Assembly (NCBI RefSeq): GCF_001427385.1 | Contig: NZ_LMGJ01000012.1 | Location: 481,623-545,622, forward strand | DNA: 64,000 bases | Direction: 5' to 3' | Origin: Mesorhizobium sp. Root157 | GTDB lineage: Bacteria; Pseudomonadota; Alphaproteobacteria; Rhizobiales; Rhizobiaceae | In this document: positions 23,145 to 32,276 of the stretch, piece by piece | Position numbering within the stretch: position 1 is the first letter of the stretch | How the letters are laid out: every line of letters starts with the position of its first letter | Notes under the pieces: generated by a model | Database searches by the model: none | What the model was told of the DNA's origin: nothing | Seen by the model: the letters and a program-made list of their open reading frames with translations, nothing else | Position numbers and translations under genes: made by a program

Positions 23145-26100
23145 ATGGCGACAATCTTGCTGCAGGCGGCAGGCGCCTATCTTGGCGGCTTTCTGGGCTC
23201 GGTCGGCGGTGCCGTCGGTTCCGCTGTCGGTGCGTTGGCCGGCTATGCGCTCGATCGCGCGCTGATCAACGGCACGCAACGCATCGAGGGGCCGCGACTG
23301 GCCAATGCGCGGCCGTTCAGCGCGGAGGAGGGGGCTGCGATCCCGCGCCTCTACGGGACCGCTCGGCTGGGCGGCACGCTGATCTGGGCAACGCGTTTCG
23401 AGGAAAGCCGCTCGACGAGCCGGCAAGGCAAGCTGGGGCCGAAGGTCACCGAATTCTCCTATTACGCCAATGCGGCCTTTCTGCTGTGCGAGGGTGAGAT
23501 TGCCGGTATCCGGCGTGTATGGGCCGATGGAAGAGAGATCGACCGCGAGACGGTAGAACTCAGGATCTATCGCGGCGGCGAGGATCAACCGCCCGATCCG
23601 CTGCTCGAGGCCAAGCAAGGTCTAGGCAACACGCCGGCTTATCGCGGCGTCGCCTATGTCGTGGTCGACAGGCTGGATATTGGCGGTTTCGGCAACCGCA
23701 TCCCGCAATTGCAGTTCGAGGTGATCCGCCCGGTGGGCAAGCTGCACACGGCGGTGAAGGCAGTCGCTCTTTTGCCGGGGGCAACGGAATACGGCCTGTC
23801 GCCGAAGCTGGTGACGCGGCAGAAGCGGCCGGGCGAACAGCAGGCGGTCAACCGCAACATGCTGTTTGCCGGGACGGACATCGCGGCCTCTCTCGACGAA
23901 CTGCAGATGACTTGCCCCAACCTCAAGCATGTCGCGCTGGTCGTGACCTGGTTCGGCGACGATCTGCGAGCGGGCCACTGCCGAATTCGCCCGGCGGTGA
24001 CCTCCAGCGAAGGTGGCGGGTTGTCCGCTGACTGGTGTGTGTCGGGAATTGCGCGGCAGGACGCCATGGTGGTTTCGCAACATGACGGCGGCGCGGCCTA
24101 TGGCGGGACACCATCGGATCGCAGCGTGCTTGACGCCATTGCCGAGATCAAGACGCGCGGGCTTGGCGTGACGCTCTATCCCTTCGTGATGATGGATATT
24201 GCCGAGGGTAACGAATTACCCGACCCTTATGGCGGTGCAAACCAGTCGAGCTATCCGTGGCGCGGGCGCATCAGTTGCGATCCGGCGCCGTTGCAGCCGG
24301 AGACGGCCGACAAGACAACGGCGGCGCGCGCCCAGGTGGCAGCGTTTTCCGGGGCCGCGCTTGCCTCCCAATTTGCCGATGCTGCCGACACGGTTTCGTT
24401 TTCGGGAGCATCCACCGACTGGGGCTATCGACGCTTCGTCCTCCATTATGCGCATCTGGCGTCGAAGGCGGGTGGCGTCGATGCCTTCCTGCTTGGCAGC
24501 GAGTTGCGCGGGTTGACAACGGTGCGCGACGATGGCGGGGCATTTGCCTTTGTCGAGCAACTGGCCGATCTGGCGACCGATGTACGATCAATCCTGGGCC
24601 CGGCAACCGGCATCACTTACGGAGCCGATTGGAGCGAGTATTTCGGCCATCATCCGGCCGACGGATCGGGCGATGTCTATTTCCACCTTGACCCGCTGTG
24701 GGCGCATCCGGCCATCGATGCGGTTGGCATCGACAATTACATGCCGCTTTCAGATTGGCGCGACGCTGACTATGCCGGCGACAATCCAGACGGGTTTGCC
24801 GGTCCTTGTGATCCGAAGGGATTGGGGACGGCGATAGGCGCAGGCGAGGGCTTCGACTGGTACTACGAGAGTGATGAGGCAAGAGCGGCGAGGCAGCGGT
24901 CCCCCATTACCGATGGCGCCTACGAAAAGCCGTGGGTGTTTCGCTACAAGGACATTGTTAGTTGGTGGTCGAATCCGCATTTCGACCGGAATGGCGGCGT
25001 CGAAATTTCAACCCCGACCGCATGGGTGGCGCGCAGCAAGCCGATCTGGTTCACGGAACTGGGCTGTCCAGCGGCGGACAAGGGGCCGAACCAGCCCAAC
25101 ATGTTTCCCGACCCGAAATCGACGGAAAGCGGGGTGCCGCATTTTTCCAATGGCGGGCGATCCGATATTGCCCAACGCCGCTTTATCGAGGCGCATATGG
25201 AGCACTGGAGCCCTGCGGCCACGGGTTTCGATGAAGAAGGCAATCCACTTTCCGAGGTCTATGGCAGACGTATGCTCGACCTCGATCGGGCCTATCTTTG
25301 GGCCTGGGATGCGCGCCCGTTTCCGGCTTTTCCCCAACGGATCGACGTCTGGTCGGATGGGGCGAACTGGACGAGTGGGCATTGGCTGAACGGACGCCTG
25401 GCCAGCCCGGATATCGCTTCGCTGGTGAATGCCATTCTGGCCGATCATGGCCAGCAGGCGGCTTCGGTAGACGACGTCGAGGGAACGGTCCATGGCTATG
25501 TGGTAGCCGATCCGTCTTCGGCGCGGGCTGCGCTTGAGCCGCTGGTCGATCTTTTCGACCTGGCTGTGATCGAGAAGCCGGGCGGATTTATTTTCAGAAC
25601 GGCCGGAGCCAGACAATCGCCGACTATCGAGATCAGCGAACTGGCAGGCGAGGAAGGTGGCGCGCTGATTGAAACGGTGCGCAATCCAGATCACGAATTC
25701 CCCGCCGAAGCCCTGCTGACTTTCACCAACCCGATGACGGAGTATCAGACGGCGACTGCCAGAACGACGCGCCTCGGCGCTGCCGGAAGCCGTCAACGAA
25801 CGATCGTTTTTCCTGGTGTGATTGAAACAGGACAGGCGAACGCTTTAGTCGAGGATTGGTTGAGGCGCGTCTGGTATCAGCGCGAGACCGTCCGGTTCGC
25901 TGTTGCTCAGCCGAACGCGGAAATAGCCCCGGGCGCGATTGTCAGACTGCCGGCATTGGGAAGCCATTCGGATTTCCTGATAACCAGCGTCGAGGACGGG
26001 CTTGTCCGAAGGATTTCGGCGCGGCAAATCTCCTTTTCGGCGCCGAGTCCGTGGCGTGATGCGAAAATCCGGCCAGCCGCGATTGCAACCCTATCGGCAG

Positions 26101-27041
26101 GGCAACCGCACGCGGTATTCCTCGACCTGCCCAAAGGTATCGGAGAAGGATCGCCCGCCGAGCAGTTCCGCGTTGCCGTCTGGCAAAAGCCCTGGCGCAG
26201 CCAGATCCTGTTCGCTTCGCCGGAACTGACCGGTTTCGTGCCAAGGGGAGCGATCCTGAAACCCGCGACGCTTGGTCGTTTGCTGGAGCCGTTGGCAAGC
26301 GGCGTCGAAGGGCGGCTTTCCTGTTCGCAAGCGATACTGGTTGAGCTTTTCTATGCCAACGTTTCGAGCGTCAGCACGCTGCAACTGCTCAATGGAGCAA
26401 ATGCAGCAGCGGTCAAATCGGTGTCCGGGGCCTGGGAGGTCCTTCAGTTTCAGGACGCCGAGGAGCTAGCGCCTCAACAGTGGCGATTGTCTGGGCTGCT
26501 CAGGGGGCAGTTGGGAACAAACGATGCGATGGCTGCAGGGGCAGCGGTCGGAGCCGATTTCGCGATCCTCGATGATGGCGTTGTGTCGGCCGGACTGTCC
26601 GCAGCAGAGGTGGGTCTGGAACTCAATTGGCGGGTCTGTCCGTCGGGTTCGGAAGTATCGGATCTCCAATTCGCGACGAGCAGCCAAATCGGCGGCGTGC
26701 GTGCGCAACTGCCGCTGTCACAGGTTCATTTGACGGCAAAATGGTCGGCAGGCGATCTGTTGCTGTCATGGGTGCGCCGCGGGCGCGTCGACGCCGACAG
26801 TTGGGAAGCGTTGGAAATCCCGCTGGGCGAGGAACGTGAGGAGTATCGGTTGGAGATCGCAGGGCCCGGCGGCCCCGTGGTTCGCACCGAAATGGTCGGG
26901 CAGCAACAATGGCTCTATCCAGCGGCCGCATTCGCTTTGGATTTCGCGGTGGCTCCTCCCGCGCTCGATATCACCGTTCGGCAGTCTAGCAACGTGGTGG
27001 GATGGGGAATCCCGGCTTCCGCACGCGTTGTGCTCACTTGA
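23145..27041 (+). CDS. GTA tail-tip protein with TIM-barrel-like domain (g15-type)
   Basis: A 1298-residue protein, the largest of the window, equal to RcGTA g15 (the tail-tip 'megatron'). It starts with a hydrophobic Gly-rich segment (GAYLGGFLGSVGGAVGSAVG) that may insert into membrane. Residues about 430-730 form the GTA TIM-barrel domain (VDAFLLGSELRGLT, GSGDVYFHLDPLWAHP, IWFTELGCPAADKGPN), followed by a phage tail-3 type region (about 790-1010). GGAG precedes the ATG. It probably builds the baseplate and binds the recipient cell. Confidence 0.95.
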   Translation: MATILLQAAGAYLGGFLGSVGGAVGSAVGALAGYALDRALINGTQRIEGPRLANARPFSAEEGAAIPRLYGTARLGGTLIWATRFEESRSTSRQGKLGPKVTEFSYYANAAFLLCEGEIAGIRRVWADGREIDRETVELRIYRGGEDQPPDPLLEAKQGLGNTPAYRGVAYVVVDRLDIGGFGNRIPQLQFEVIRPVGKLHTAVKAVALLPGATEYGLSPKLVTRQKRPGEQQAVNRNMLFAGTDIAASLDELQMTCPNLKHVALVVTWFGDDLRAGHCRIRPAVTSSEGGGLSADWCVSGIARQDAMVVSQHDGGAAYGGTPSDRSVLDAIAEIKTRGLGVTLYPFVMMDIAEGNELPDPYGGANQSSYPWRGRISCDPAPLQPETADKTTAARAQVAAFSGAALASQFADAADTVSFSGASTDWGYRRFVLHYAHLASKAGGVDAFLLGSELRGLTTVRDDGGAFAFVEQLADLATDVRSILGPATGITYGADWSEYFGHHPADGSGDVYFHLDPLWAHPAIDAVGIDNYMPLSDWRDADYAGDNPDGFAGPCDPKGLGTAIGAGEGFDWYYESDEARAARQRSPITDGAYEKPWVFRYKDIVSWWSNPHFDRNGGVEISTPTAWVARSKPIWFTELGCPAADKGPNQPNMFPDPKSTESGVPHFSNGGRSDIAQRRFIEAHMEHWSPAATGFDEEGNPLSEVYGRRMLDLDRAYLWAWDARPFPAFPQRIDVWSDGANWTSGHWLNGRLASPDIASLVNAILADHGQQAASVDDVEGTVHGYVVADPSSARAALEPLVDLFDLAVIEKPGGFIFRTAGARQSPTIEISELAGEEGGALIETVRNPDHEFPAEALLTFTNPMTEYQTATARTTRLGAAGSRQRTIVFPGVIETGQANALVEDWLRRVWYQRETVRFAVAQPNAEIAPGAIVRLPALGSHSDFLITSVEDGLVRRISARQISFSAPSPWRDAKIRPAAIATLSAGQPHAVFLDLPKGIGEGSPAEQFRVAVWQKPWRSQILFASPELTGFVPRGAILKPATLGRLLEPLASGVEGRLSCSQAILVELFYANVSSVSTLQLLNGANAAAVKSVSGAWEVLQFQDAEELAPQQWRLSGLLRGQLGTNDAMAAGAAVGADFAILDDGVVSAGLSAAEVGLELNWRVCPSGSEVSDLQFATSSQIGGVRAQLPLSQVHLTAKWSAGDLLLSWVRRGRVDADSWEALEIPLGEEREEYRLEIAGPGGPVVRTEMVGQQQWLYPAAAFALDFAVAPPALDITVRQSSNVVGWGIPASARVVLT

Positions 27042-27075
27042 AAGCAAACTTTGTCATCACGGAAAGGAAAGCATA

Positions 27076-27282
27076 ATGACCACGATAAAACCCTGGTATC
27101 TGTCGCGCACGATCTGGGCTTCGATCGTAACCATCCTGACTGGCACCGCCGGCCTGACGGGAGTCCCGCTTGACGGCCTCGACGGTTCGGCGCTGACCGA
27201 TACGCTTCTGCAGGCCGTCAGTGCGATATCCGGCCTGATCGCCGTCTTCGGCAGGTTGTCTGCAAAGGAACGAATAGGCTAG
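27076..27282 (+). CDS. Small two-helix membrane protein at the end of the GTA-like cluster, holin-like
   Basis: A 68-residue protein starting MTTIKPWYLSRTIWASIVTI with two hydrophobic segments (about 12-32 and 42-60) and a short basic end (RLSAKERIG). Size, topology and position 34 bases after the tail-tip gene fit a phage holin or spanin-like accessory, which the core RcGTA operon lacks. The open frame continues upstream without sense. GGAAAGG precedes the ATG by about 9 bases. Function is inferred from shape and place only. Confidence 0.6.
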   Translation: MTTIKPWYLSRTIWASIVTILTGTAGLTGVPLDGLDGSALTDTLLQAVSAISGLIAVFGRLSAKERIG

Positions 27283-27292
27283 GATTGCTGTT

Positions 27293-27319
27293 GGCATGGT
27301 TGGGGTGGGCAGCCATGCC
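27293..27319 (+). terminator. Hairpin after the GTA-like cluster
   Basis: GGCATGG (27293-27299) pairs with CCATGCC (27313-27319) 10 bases after the last cluster stop, followed by GTTT. Weak as an intrinsic terminator but well placed. Confidence 0.4.
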
Positions 27320-27411
27320 GTTTCAGGCGCGCTCGCCAGGCCGGTGGGGGAAATGGTCAGCATGTATGGTGTTCATTCCGCGTTCAGCCGCGACTGGTTA
27401 GGACGTTGAAC

Positions 27412-27711
27412 ATGAAAAAGCTTCGTCACCTCCCGAGATGGGCCCTGCCAGTGATCTGCGCATCTGCGCTGGGGATTTCCCAGGCAAACGCGCTTCCGGT
27501 GGCCGCGCCACGGGCGCAAAGCCCTGTGATCCATGTTGCTGCCGATTGCTATTCGATCGGCCAGCAGGTTGCAGCCCAGGCGGGAGGAACATTGGCCAAG
27601 GCTTCGGAAGCAAACCGGGGCGGCCAGTCGGTCTGTGTCATTGTGGTCCTCGTCCCGGGCAAGGATGGCGAGCGCCCGCGCCGCACGGAGATCGTCGTGC
27701 CCCAGGGCTGA
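27412..27711 (+). CDS. Small secreted protein, FeuN-like regulator of the downstream two-component pair
   Basis: A 99-residue protein with a clear signal peptide (MKKLRHLPRWALPVICASAL, cleavage near ANA) and a periplasmic part with two cysteines (ADCYS and QSVCV) that could form a disulfide. In Sinorhizobium a small periplasmic protein, FeuN, is encoded next to feuP-feuQ and restrains the kinase; position, size and export fit. I recognise no strong motif, so the name is inferred. ATG 27412 has AGGA 8 bases upstream. Confidence 0.65.
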   Translation: MKKLRHLPRWALPVICASALGISQANALPVAAPRAQSPVIHVAADCYSIGQQVAAQAGGTLAKASEANRGGQSVCVIVVLVPGKDGERPRRTEIVVPQG

Positions 27712-27779
27712 CTGGCGGTGCGTTTCAATAGCTGCGGAATCGCCTTATATCTGGCCTTCGATCGAAAGGGACTGGCTGC

Positions 27780-28445
27780 ATGCGTGTACTCGTCGTCGAG
27801 GATGACAAGGACCTGAACAGGCAAATCTCCGACGCCTTGATCGATGCCGGCTATGTCGTGGATCGGGCTTTCGACGGAGAGGAAGGCCATTTTCTTGGCG
27901 ACACCGAACCTTACGACGCGGTCGTACTCGACATCGGCCTGCCGCAGATGGACGGCATCAGCGTCGTGGAACGTTGGCGGCGCGACGGCAAAAAGACGCC
28001 GGTGCTCATGCTGACGGCGCGCGACCGCTGGAGCGACAAGGTTGCGGGCATAGATGCAGGTGCCGACGACTATGTGGCGAAACCTTTCCACATCGAGGAA
28101 GTGCTGGCCCGTCTGCGAGCACTGATCCGGCGTGCTGCCGGCCATGCTTCGTCGGAACTGACCTGCGGCCCGTTGCGGCTCGACACAAAAGCATCGAAGG
28201 CCGACATCAACGGCGTGCCGCTGAAGCTCACCTCGCTTGAATTTCGATTGCTGGCCTATCTCATGCACCATATGGGCGAGGTGGTGTCGCGCACCGAACT
28301 GGTCGAACATCTCTACGATCAGGATTTCGACCGGGATTCCAACACGATCGAGGTGTTTGTCGGGCGGCTGCGCAAGAAAATGGGTATGGACCTGATCGAG
28401 ACCGTGCGTGGCATGGGTTACCGCATCCGTGAGCCGGAGGCCTAA
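27780..28445 (+). CDS. feuP: OmpR-family response regulator, FeuP-like
   Basis: A 221-residue regulator: receiver domain with phosphoacceptor Asp51 (VVLDIGLPQMDG), acidic pair EDD near residue 7 and Lys in AKPFH, then a winged-helix DNA-binding domain ending ETVRGMGYRIR. It overlaps the kinase gene frame region and lies 68 bases after the small secreted protein. In rhizobia FeuP controls genes such as the cyclic glucan exporter ndvA; whether the targets are the same here is unknown. Confidence 0.85.
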   Translation: MRVLVVEDDKDLNRQISDALIDAGYVVDRAFDGEEGHFLGDTEPYDAVVLDIGLPQMDGISVVERWRRDGKKTPVLMLTARDRWSDKVAGIDAGADDYVAKPFHIEEVLARLRALIRRAAGHASSELTCGPLRLDTKASKADINGVPLKLTSLEFRLLAYLMHHMGEVVSRTELVEHLYDQDFDRDSNTIEVFVGRLRKKMGMDLIETVRGMGYRIREPEA

Positions 28446-28491
28446 GTCGCCAACCCCTCCCACAACACGCGCGACCGGCAAACTCGCATCA

Positions 28492-29868
28492 ATGCGTGTG
28501 TGGCCGCGCTCGCTGACATTTCGGGTCATGGCATTCTCGACCGTCTGGGCGGTTCTTGCCCTGGTTGTAATCTTTACTTTGATCACGACGCTTTACCGCC
28601 AGGCGAGCGAGCGTGGCTTCGATAGCCTGCTTTCAGCGCATTTGTTCAACCTGATCGGCTCGGTCGGCGTGTCCGAACAGGGAATGCTGACAGGCGCTCC
28701 GGATCTCGGCGACCTGAGGTTTTCCGAACCTCAGTCGGGCTGGTACTGGTCAGTAGAGCCGGCCTCGAGCGGACTGACAGGCGATCTTCGGTCGTCTTCG
28801 ATGACCAGGTCCATACCCTCGCCAAGCGTTGCAGAGGTGCCATTCAATTCCGGGTTCCAGCGAAACTATCTGACTGAAGGGCTGGAGGGGGAACAACTTC
28901 AGGTTTTCGAAAGCGAGTTCGTGCTTGATGCGAAGAATCGCATTGCCCGTTTCCGCGTCATGGGAAATGAGACCGAACTGGAACAGGAGATCGGCGCGTT
29001 TCAACGCCGGTTGCTGACATATCTGTCGCTGTTCGGGTTCGGCATGATCGCCATCAATGCGATTGCCATCCTTTACGCCTTGCAGCCGCTGCGGCGCGTC
29101 CGCGACGCGCTCGCTATGGTGCGCCAGGGCACGGCTCAAAGGCTAGGCGGCCGTTTCCCGGCCGAAATCGAGCCTCTGGCCAACGAAACCAACGCGCTGA
29201 TCGAGAACAACAAGCGCATTGTCGAGCGATCCCGCACCCAGGTCGGCAACCTTGCCCATTCGCTCAAAACCCCTCTTGCCGTGCTGATTAACGAAGGTCG
29301 CGCCCTTGGCGGAGAAAAGGGGCGGCTGATAGCCGAACAAGCCACGTCGATGCAAAAGCAGGTCGAATACTACCTGCAGCGCGCCCGAATGGCGGCCCAG
29401 CGCGATAGCGTCGTCTATCGCACGCCGGTCAAGCCGCTGGTGTTGCGGATGGCTCGTGTCATGGAGAAGCTCAATCCGGACACCGAACTGAGGCTGACGC
29501 TGCCCCAGGACGAGGTCGTCTTTGCCGGCGAGCGCGAAGATCTTGAGGAGGTGCTTGGCAATCTGCTTGAGAATGCCATGAAATGGGCAAGGAGCACGGT
29601 TGCCGTTTCGGTCGAACTTGTCACCGAAGATGAAGGAAATGCCGGTCTTTTCGAGATCAACATTGAAGATGACGGCCCCGGCATCCCCGAGGGCGAAGCG
29701 CGCGAAGCGCTCAAACGGGGAAAACGTCTTGACGAAAGCAAACCGGGTACCGGCCTTGGGCTGGCCATTGTAGCCGACCTTATCAATGAATATGGCGGCC
29801 AACTGGCGTTGGAGCGGGCCGTCTTGGGCGGGTTGAAGGCAAGCTTCCGTTTGAGGAACATCGAGTAA
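28492..29868 (+). CDS. feuQ: Sensor histidine kinase, FeuQ-like
   Basis: A 458-residue kinase with two membrane helices (about 12-33 and 170-195) around a periplasmic sensor domain, a HAMP-like stretch, and a PhoQ-type H box with His256 in NLAHSLKTPLAVL, then N box NLLENAMKWA, DDGPGI and GTGLGLAIV. It should phosphorylate the regulator encoded just upstream. ATG 28492 puts the first helix near the N-terminus; the open frame extends upstream into the feuP 3' end. Confidence 0.85.
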   Translation: MRVWPRSLTFRVMAFSTVWAVLALVVIFTLITTLYRQASERGFDSLLSAHLFNLIGSVGVSEQGMLTGAPDLGDLRFSEPQSGWYWSVEPASSGLTGDLRSSSMTRSIPSPSVAEVPFNSGFQRNYLTEGLEGEQLQVFESEFVLDAKNRIARFRVMGNETELEQEIGAFQRRLLTYLSLFGFGMIAINAIAILYALQPLRRVRDALAMVRQGTAQRLGGRFPAEIEPLANETNALIENNKRIVERSRTQVGNLAHSLKTPLAVLINEGRALGGEKGRLIAEQATSMQKQVEYYLQRARMAAQRDSVVYRTPVKPLVLRMARVMEKLNPDTELRLTLPQDEVVFAGEREDLEEVLGNLLENAMKWARSTVAVSVELVTEDEGNAGLFEINIEDDGPGIPEGEAREALKRGKRLDESKPGTGLGLAIVADLINEYGGQLALERAVLGGLKASFRLRNIE

Positions 29869-30052
29869 TTTTCCAGGAAGGCTGGCGAGGCAAGTTGCTC
29901 ACTCGGCTTTCGAAATCGTCATTTTTCGCCATGCCAGGCTTTTTTGGAAGGTTCCCACAGTTCAACGTGCTACGAATCGGCCAAACTTCCGTCAAAGATC
30001 GGCACTATCGCGATGCGCGGTCCGATGAGGCGGCAATGGGGACTTGCTTGGC

Positions 30053-30490
30053 ATGAACAGTCGCGTGGTGTTTGTCGTTGGATTGTTTGCGCTTGCAGGC
30101 TGCAACACGACCGGACTTGGCGGTACCTCAATGGGCGCTTCGGGGTCAGGCCCAGCCGCGAATACCGGGCGGGTGGGCGCGACGGTGATCTCGGCCATGG
30201 GCGGAGGGCTGGTCAGCGGTTCGATCGGATCGGGCCTCAGCGAGCGTGAGAAGCGCAGCGGTCTGGAAGCGGAGTACAAGGCGCTGGAGTATACGGCGGG
30301 CGGTAAGCCGGTGACCTGGAAAGGCGACCAAGCCAATCATTACGGCGAGGTTGTCGCAGCACAACCCTATCGCGTGGGTTCGCAGGATTGTCGCCAATAC
30401 ACGCATACCGTCTTCGTCGGCGGACCGGCCATGTCGGCACGCGGAACGGCCTGCCGCAATGCGGATGGCAGTTGGACACCGCTCACGTAA
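30053..30490 (+). CDS. Lipoprotein with 17-kDa surface antigen-like traits
   Basis: A 145-residue lipoprotein with lipobox FALAGC; Cys18 would be lipidated and the protein sorted to the outer membrane. A Gly-rich stretch (VISAMGGGLVSGSIGSGL) followed by ALEYTAGGKPVTWKG and a C-terminal domain with paired cysteines (SQDCRQYTHT, GTACRNADGSW) resembles rickettsial 17-kDa surface antigen and SmpA-like proteins. ATG 30053 was chosen; an upstream in-frame TTG at 30044 would add three residues. It stands alone between two operons. Confidence 0.75.
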   Translation: MNSRVVFVVGLFALAGCNTTGLGGTSMGASGSGPAANTGRVGATVISAMGGGLVSGSIGSGLSEREKRSGLEAEYKALEYTAGGKPVTWKGDQANHYGEVVAAQPYRVGSQDCRQYTHTVFVGGPAMSARGTACRNADGSWTPLT

Positions 30491-30684
30491 GCCTGTTTTC
30501 AGGACCGCAAGCGCCGGTAGCTCATCTTATGTTGCGCAAAGGCAAAGATTTGTCTGCCGACCGGGCTTATCCGGTGGCGAACCTGCCACGAATGTGGCGA
30601 TCAAGTTGACTTCACGAAGATTCGTCAAAGGGTCGCAGCGCGTTCATGTTGGCAGTCCGACGCACTACGGCTATTTAGAGCGCC

Positions 30685-31815
30685 ATGTTGTTCTGGGTCA
30701 TTGCCGCTGTTTTGACGCTGGTTGCGAGCTTGGCGGTGCTGCTGCCCCTCGCAGCGAAGCCGAAATCCAAAATTGCAGGATCGGGGCACGATCTGGAAGT
30801 CTATCGCGATCAGCTTTCGGAACTGGATCGCGATCTGGCGCGGGGGCTGATTCAGCCTGCCGAGGCAGAACAGGCTCGCGCCGAAGTGGCTCGCCGTATC
30901 ATTCGGCTGGGTGGCGAAGAAAAGCTGGATAGTCCAACCTCGCGGCCAGCGTCTACCAAACTACGACTGATTTCCGCCGCAGCCGTTCTGGCAGTGCCGC
31001 TGATCAGCTGGGGCACTTATGCTCGCCTCGGATCGCCGGATCTTCCCTCTCAGCCGCTGAGCGAAAGGCTGGCCAAGAATCCGGGCGAAAGCTCCGTCGA
31101 CGAACTTGTGGCGCGGGCAGAAGCCCACCTTTCCGCAAATCCAACCGACGGGCAGGGCTGGGATGTGCTGGCTCCTGTCTATTTGCGCATGCAGCGCTTC
31201 GGCGATGCGGCAAACGCGTATCGGAACGCTATCCGGCTGCTGGAGCCGAGTTCCGATCGCCAGTCCGGCTTGGGCGAGGCGTTGGTGAATGCGGATGGCG
31301 GGAAGATTTCGGCGGACGCGAAACTGGCTTTCGAGGCATCGCTGAAACTTGATCCGTCCAACCCCAAGGCCTCTTTCTTTGTCGCGATGGGGCTGGCTCA
31401 GGATGGCCGCAAAGACGAAGCGGTGGCGACCTGGCAGAAGATGCGCGCGGGCTTGCCTCAAGGTTCGCCCTGGCTCGATGCAGTCGATCAGGCACTCGCC
31501 CGTGCAGAAGCGCCACAGGCGCCTGCAGCGAATGGACCCAGCAAGGAAGAGATGGAGGCCGCAGCCTCGATGTCTTCCGAAGACAGGGCGTCGATGATAG
31601 CCGGGATGGTGGCGCGCCTTGACGAGAAGTTGAAGCTAAATCCCAAGGATGCGGAAGGCTGGATGCAACTCATCCGTTCTTATCTTGTAGTCGGCGATGC
31701 CGAAAAGGCCAGGGATGCGCTCAACAGGGCGGTTTCGGTATTCGGTCCCGATAGTGAGCAGGCAAAAAAGTTCGTCGCCTTTGCTTCTTCGAATGGGCTT
31801 GAGGTTGCGGAGTAG
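30685..31815 (+). CDS. ccmI: Cytochrome c maturation protein CcmI
   Basis: A 376-residue membrane protein, first of the ccmIEFH operon (cycHJKL in rhizobia). Two membrane helices (about 2-22 and 92-110) flank a cytoplasmic loop with EVYRDQLSELDRDLARGL, the CcmI signature; the periplasmic part has TPR-like repeats (about 140-215 and 315-370) that hold apocytochrome c and pass it to the CcmF/CcmH haem lyase. Length is normal. The ccmE gene starts 3 bases later. Confidence 0.95.
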   Translation: MLFWVIAAVLTLVASLAVLLPLAAKPKSKIAGSGHDLEVYRDQLSELDRDLARGLIQPAEAEQARAEVARRIIRLGGEEKLDSPTSRPASTKLRLISAAAVLAVPLISWGTYARLGSPDLPSQPLSERLAKNPGESSVDELVARAEAHLSANPTDGQGWDVLAPVYLRMQRFGDAANAYRNAIRLLEPSSDRQSGLGEALVNADGGKISADAKLAFEASLKLDPSNPKASFFVAMGLAQDGRKDEAVATWQKMRAGLPQGSPWLDAVDQALARAEAPQAPAANGPSKEEMEAAASMSSEDRASMIAGMVARLDEKLKLNPKDAEGWMQLIRSYLVVGDAEKARDALNRAVSVFGPDSEQAKKFVAFASSNGLEVAE

Positions 31816-31818
31816 GCG

Positions 31819-32262
31819 ATGACACGCAAGCAGAAGAGACTGTCTGTGATTGTTGGCGGCCTCGCATTTCTGGGTGCGGCGACTGGACTTACCTTCTATG
31901 CGCTTGGCCAGAAGGCGTCCTATTTCTACATGCCGGGTGACCTGACGACGGCCAGCCTCCAGCCCGGGCAGCGGATCCGCCTTGGCGGTCTTGTCGAAAA
32001 AGGAACGATCCAGCGTGGCCAAGGCACCACCGTCGCCTTTTCAGTGACCGACACCGAAAAATCCGTCAAGGTTACCTATACAGGCCTCCTGCCTGATCTT
32101 TTCCGCGAGGAGCAGGGGGTGATCACGGAAGGTTCGTTCGGGGCGGACGGCACTTTTGTCGCCGACAGCGTGCTCGCCAAGCACGACGAGACCTATATGC
32201 CCAAGGAAGTGGCCGACAGCATGAAGGCCAAGGGTATCTGGCAGGAGAGCACGAATGAATAG
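31819..32262 (+). CDS. ccmE: Haem chaperone CcmE
   Basis: A 147-residue periplasmic haem chaperone anchored by one helix (about 8-28). His122 in VLAKHDETYMPKEV is the residue that binds haem covalently, with Tyr126 as axial ligand. The OB-fold strands (RIRLGGLVEKGTI, KVTYTGLLPDLFRE) are intact. It carries haem from CcmC to CcmF. Third gene ccmF follows after 14 bases. Confidence 0.97.
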   Translation: MTRKQKRLSVIVGGLAFLGAATGLTFYALGQKASYFYMPGDLTTASLQPGQRIRLGGLVEKGTIQRGQGTTVAFSVTDTEKSVKVTYTGLLPDLFREEQGVITEGSFGADGTFVADSVLAKHDETYMPKEVADSMKAKGIWQESTNE

Positions 32263-32276
32263 CGGGTGGTCTCGCC

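Noticed and set aside
12289..27319. Interpretation as an ordinary inducible prophage
   Set aside because: No integrase, excisionase, repressor, replication gene or flanking direct repeat is present, and the order is that of a gene transfer agent.
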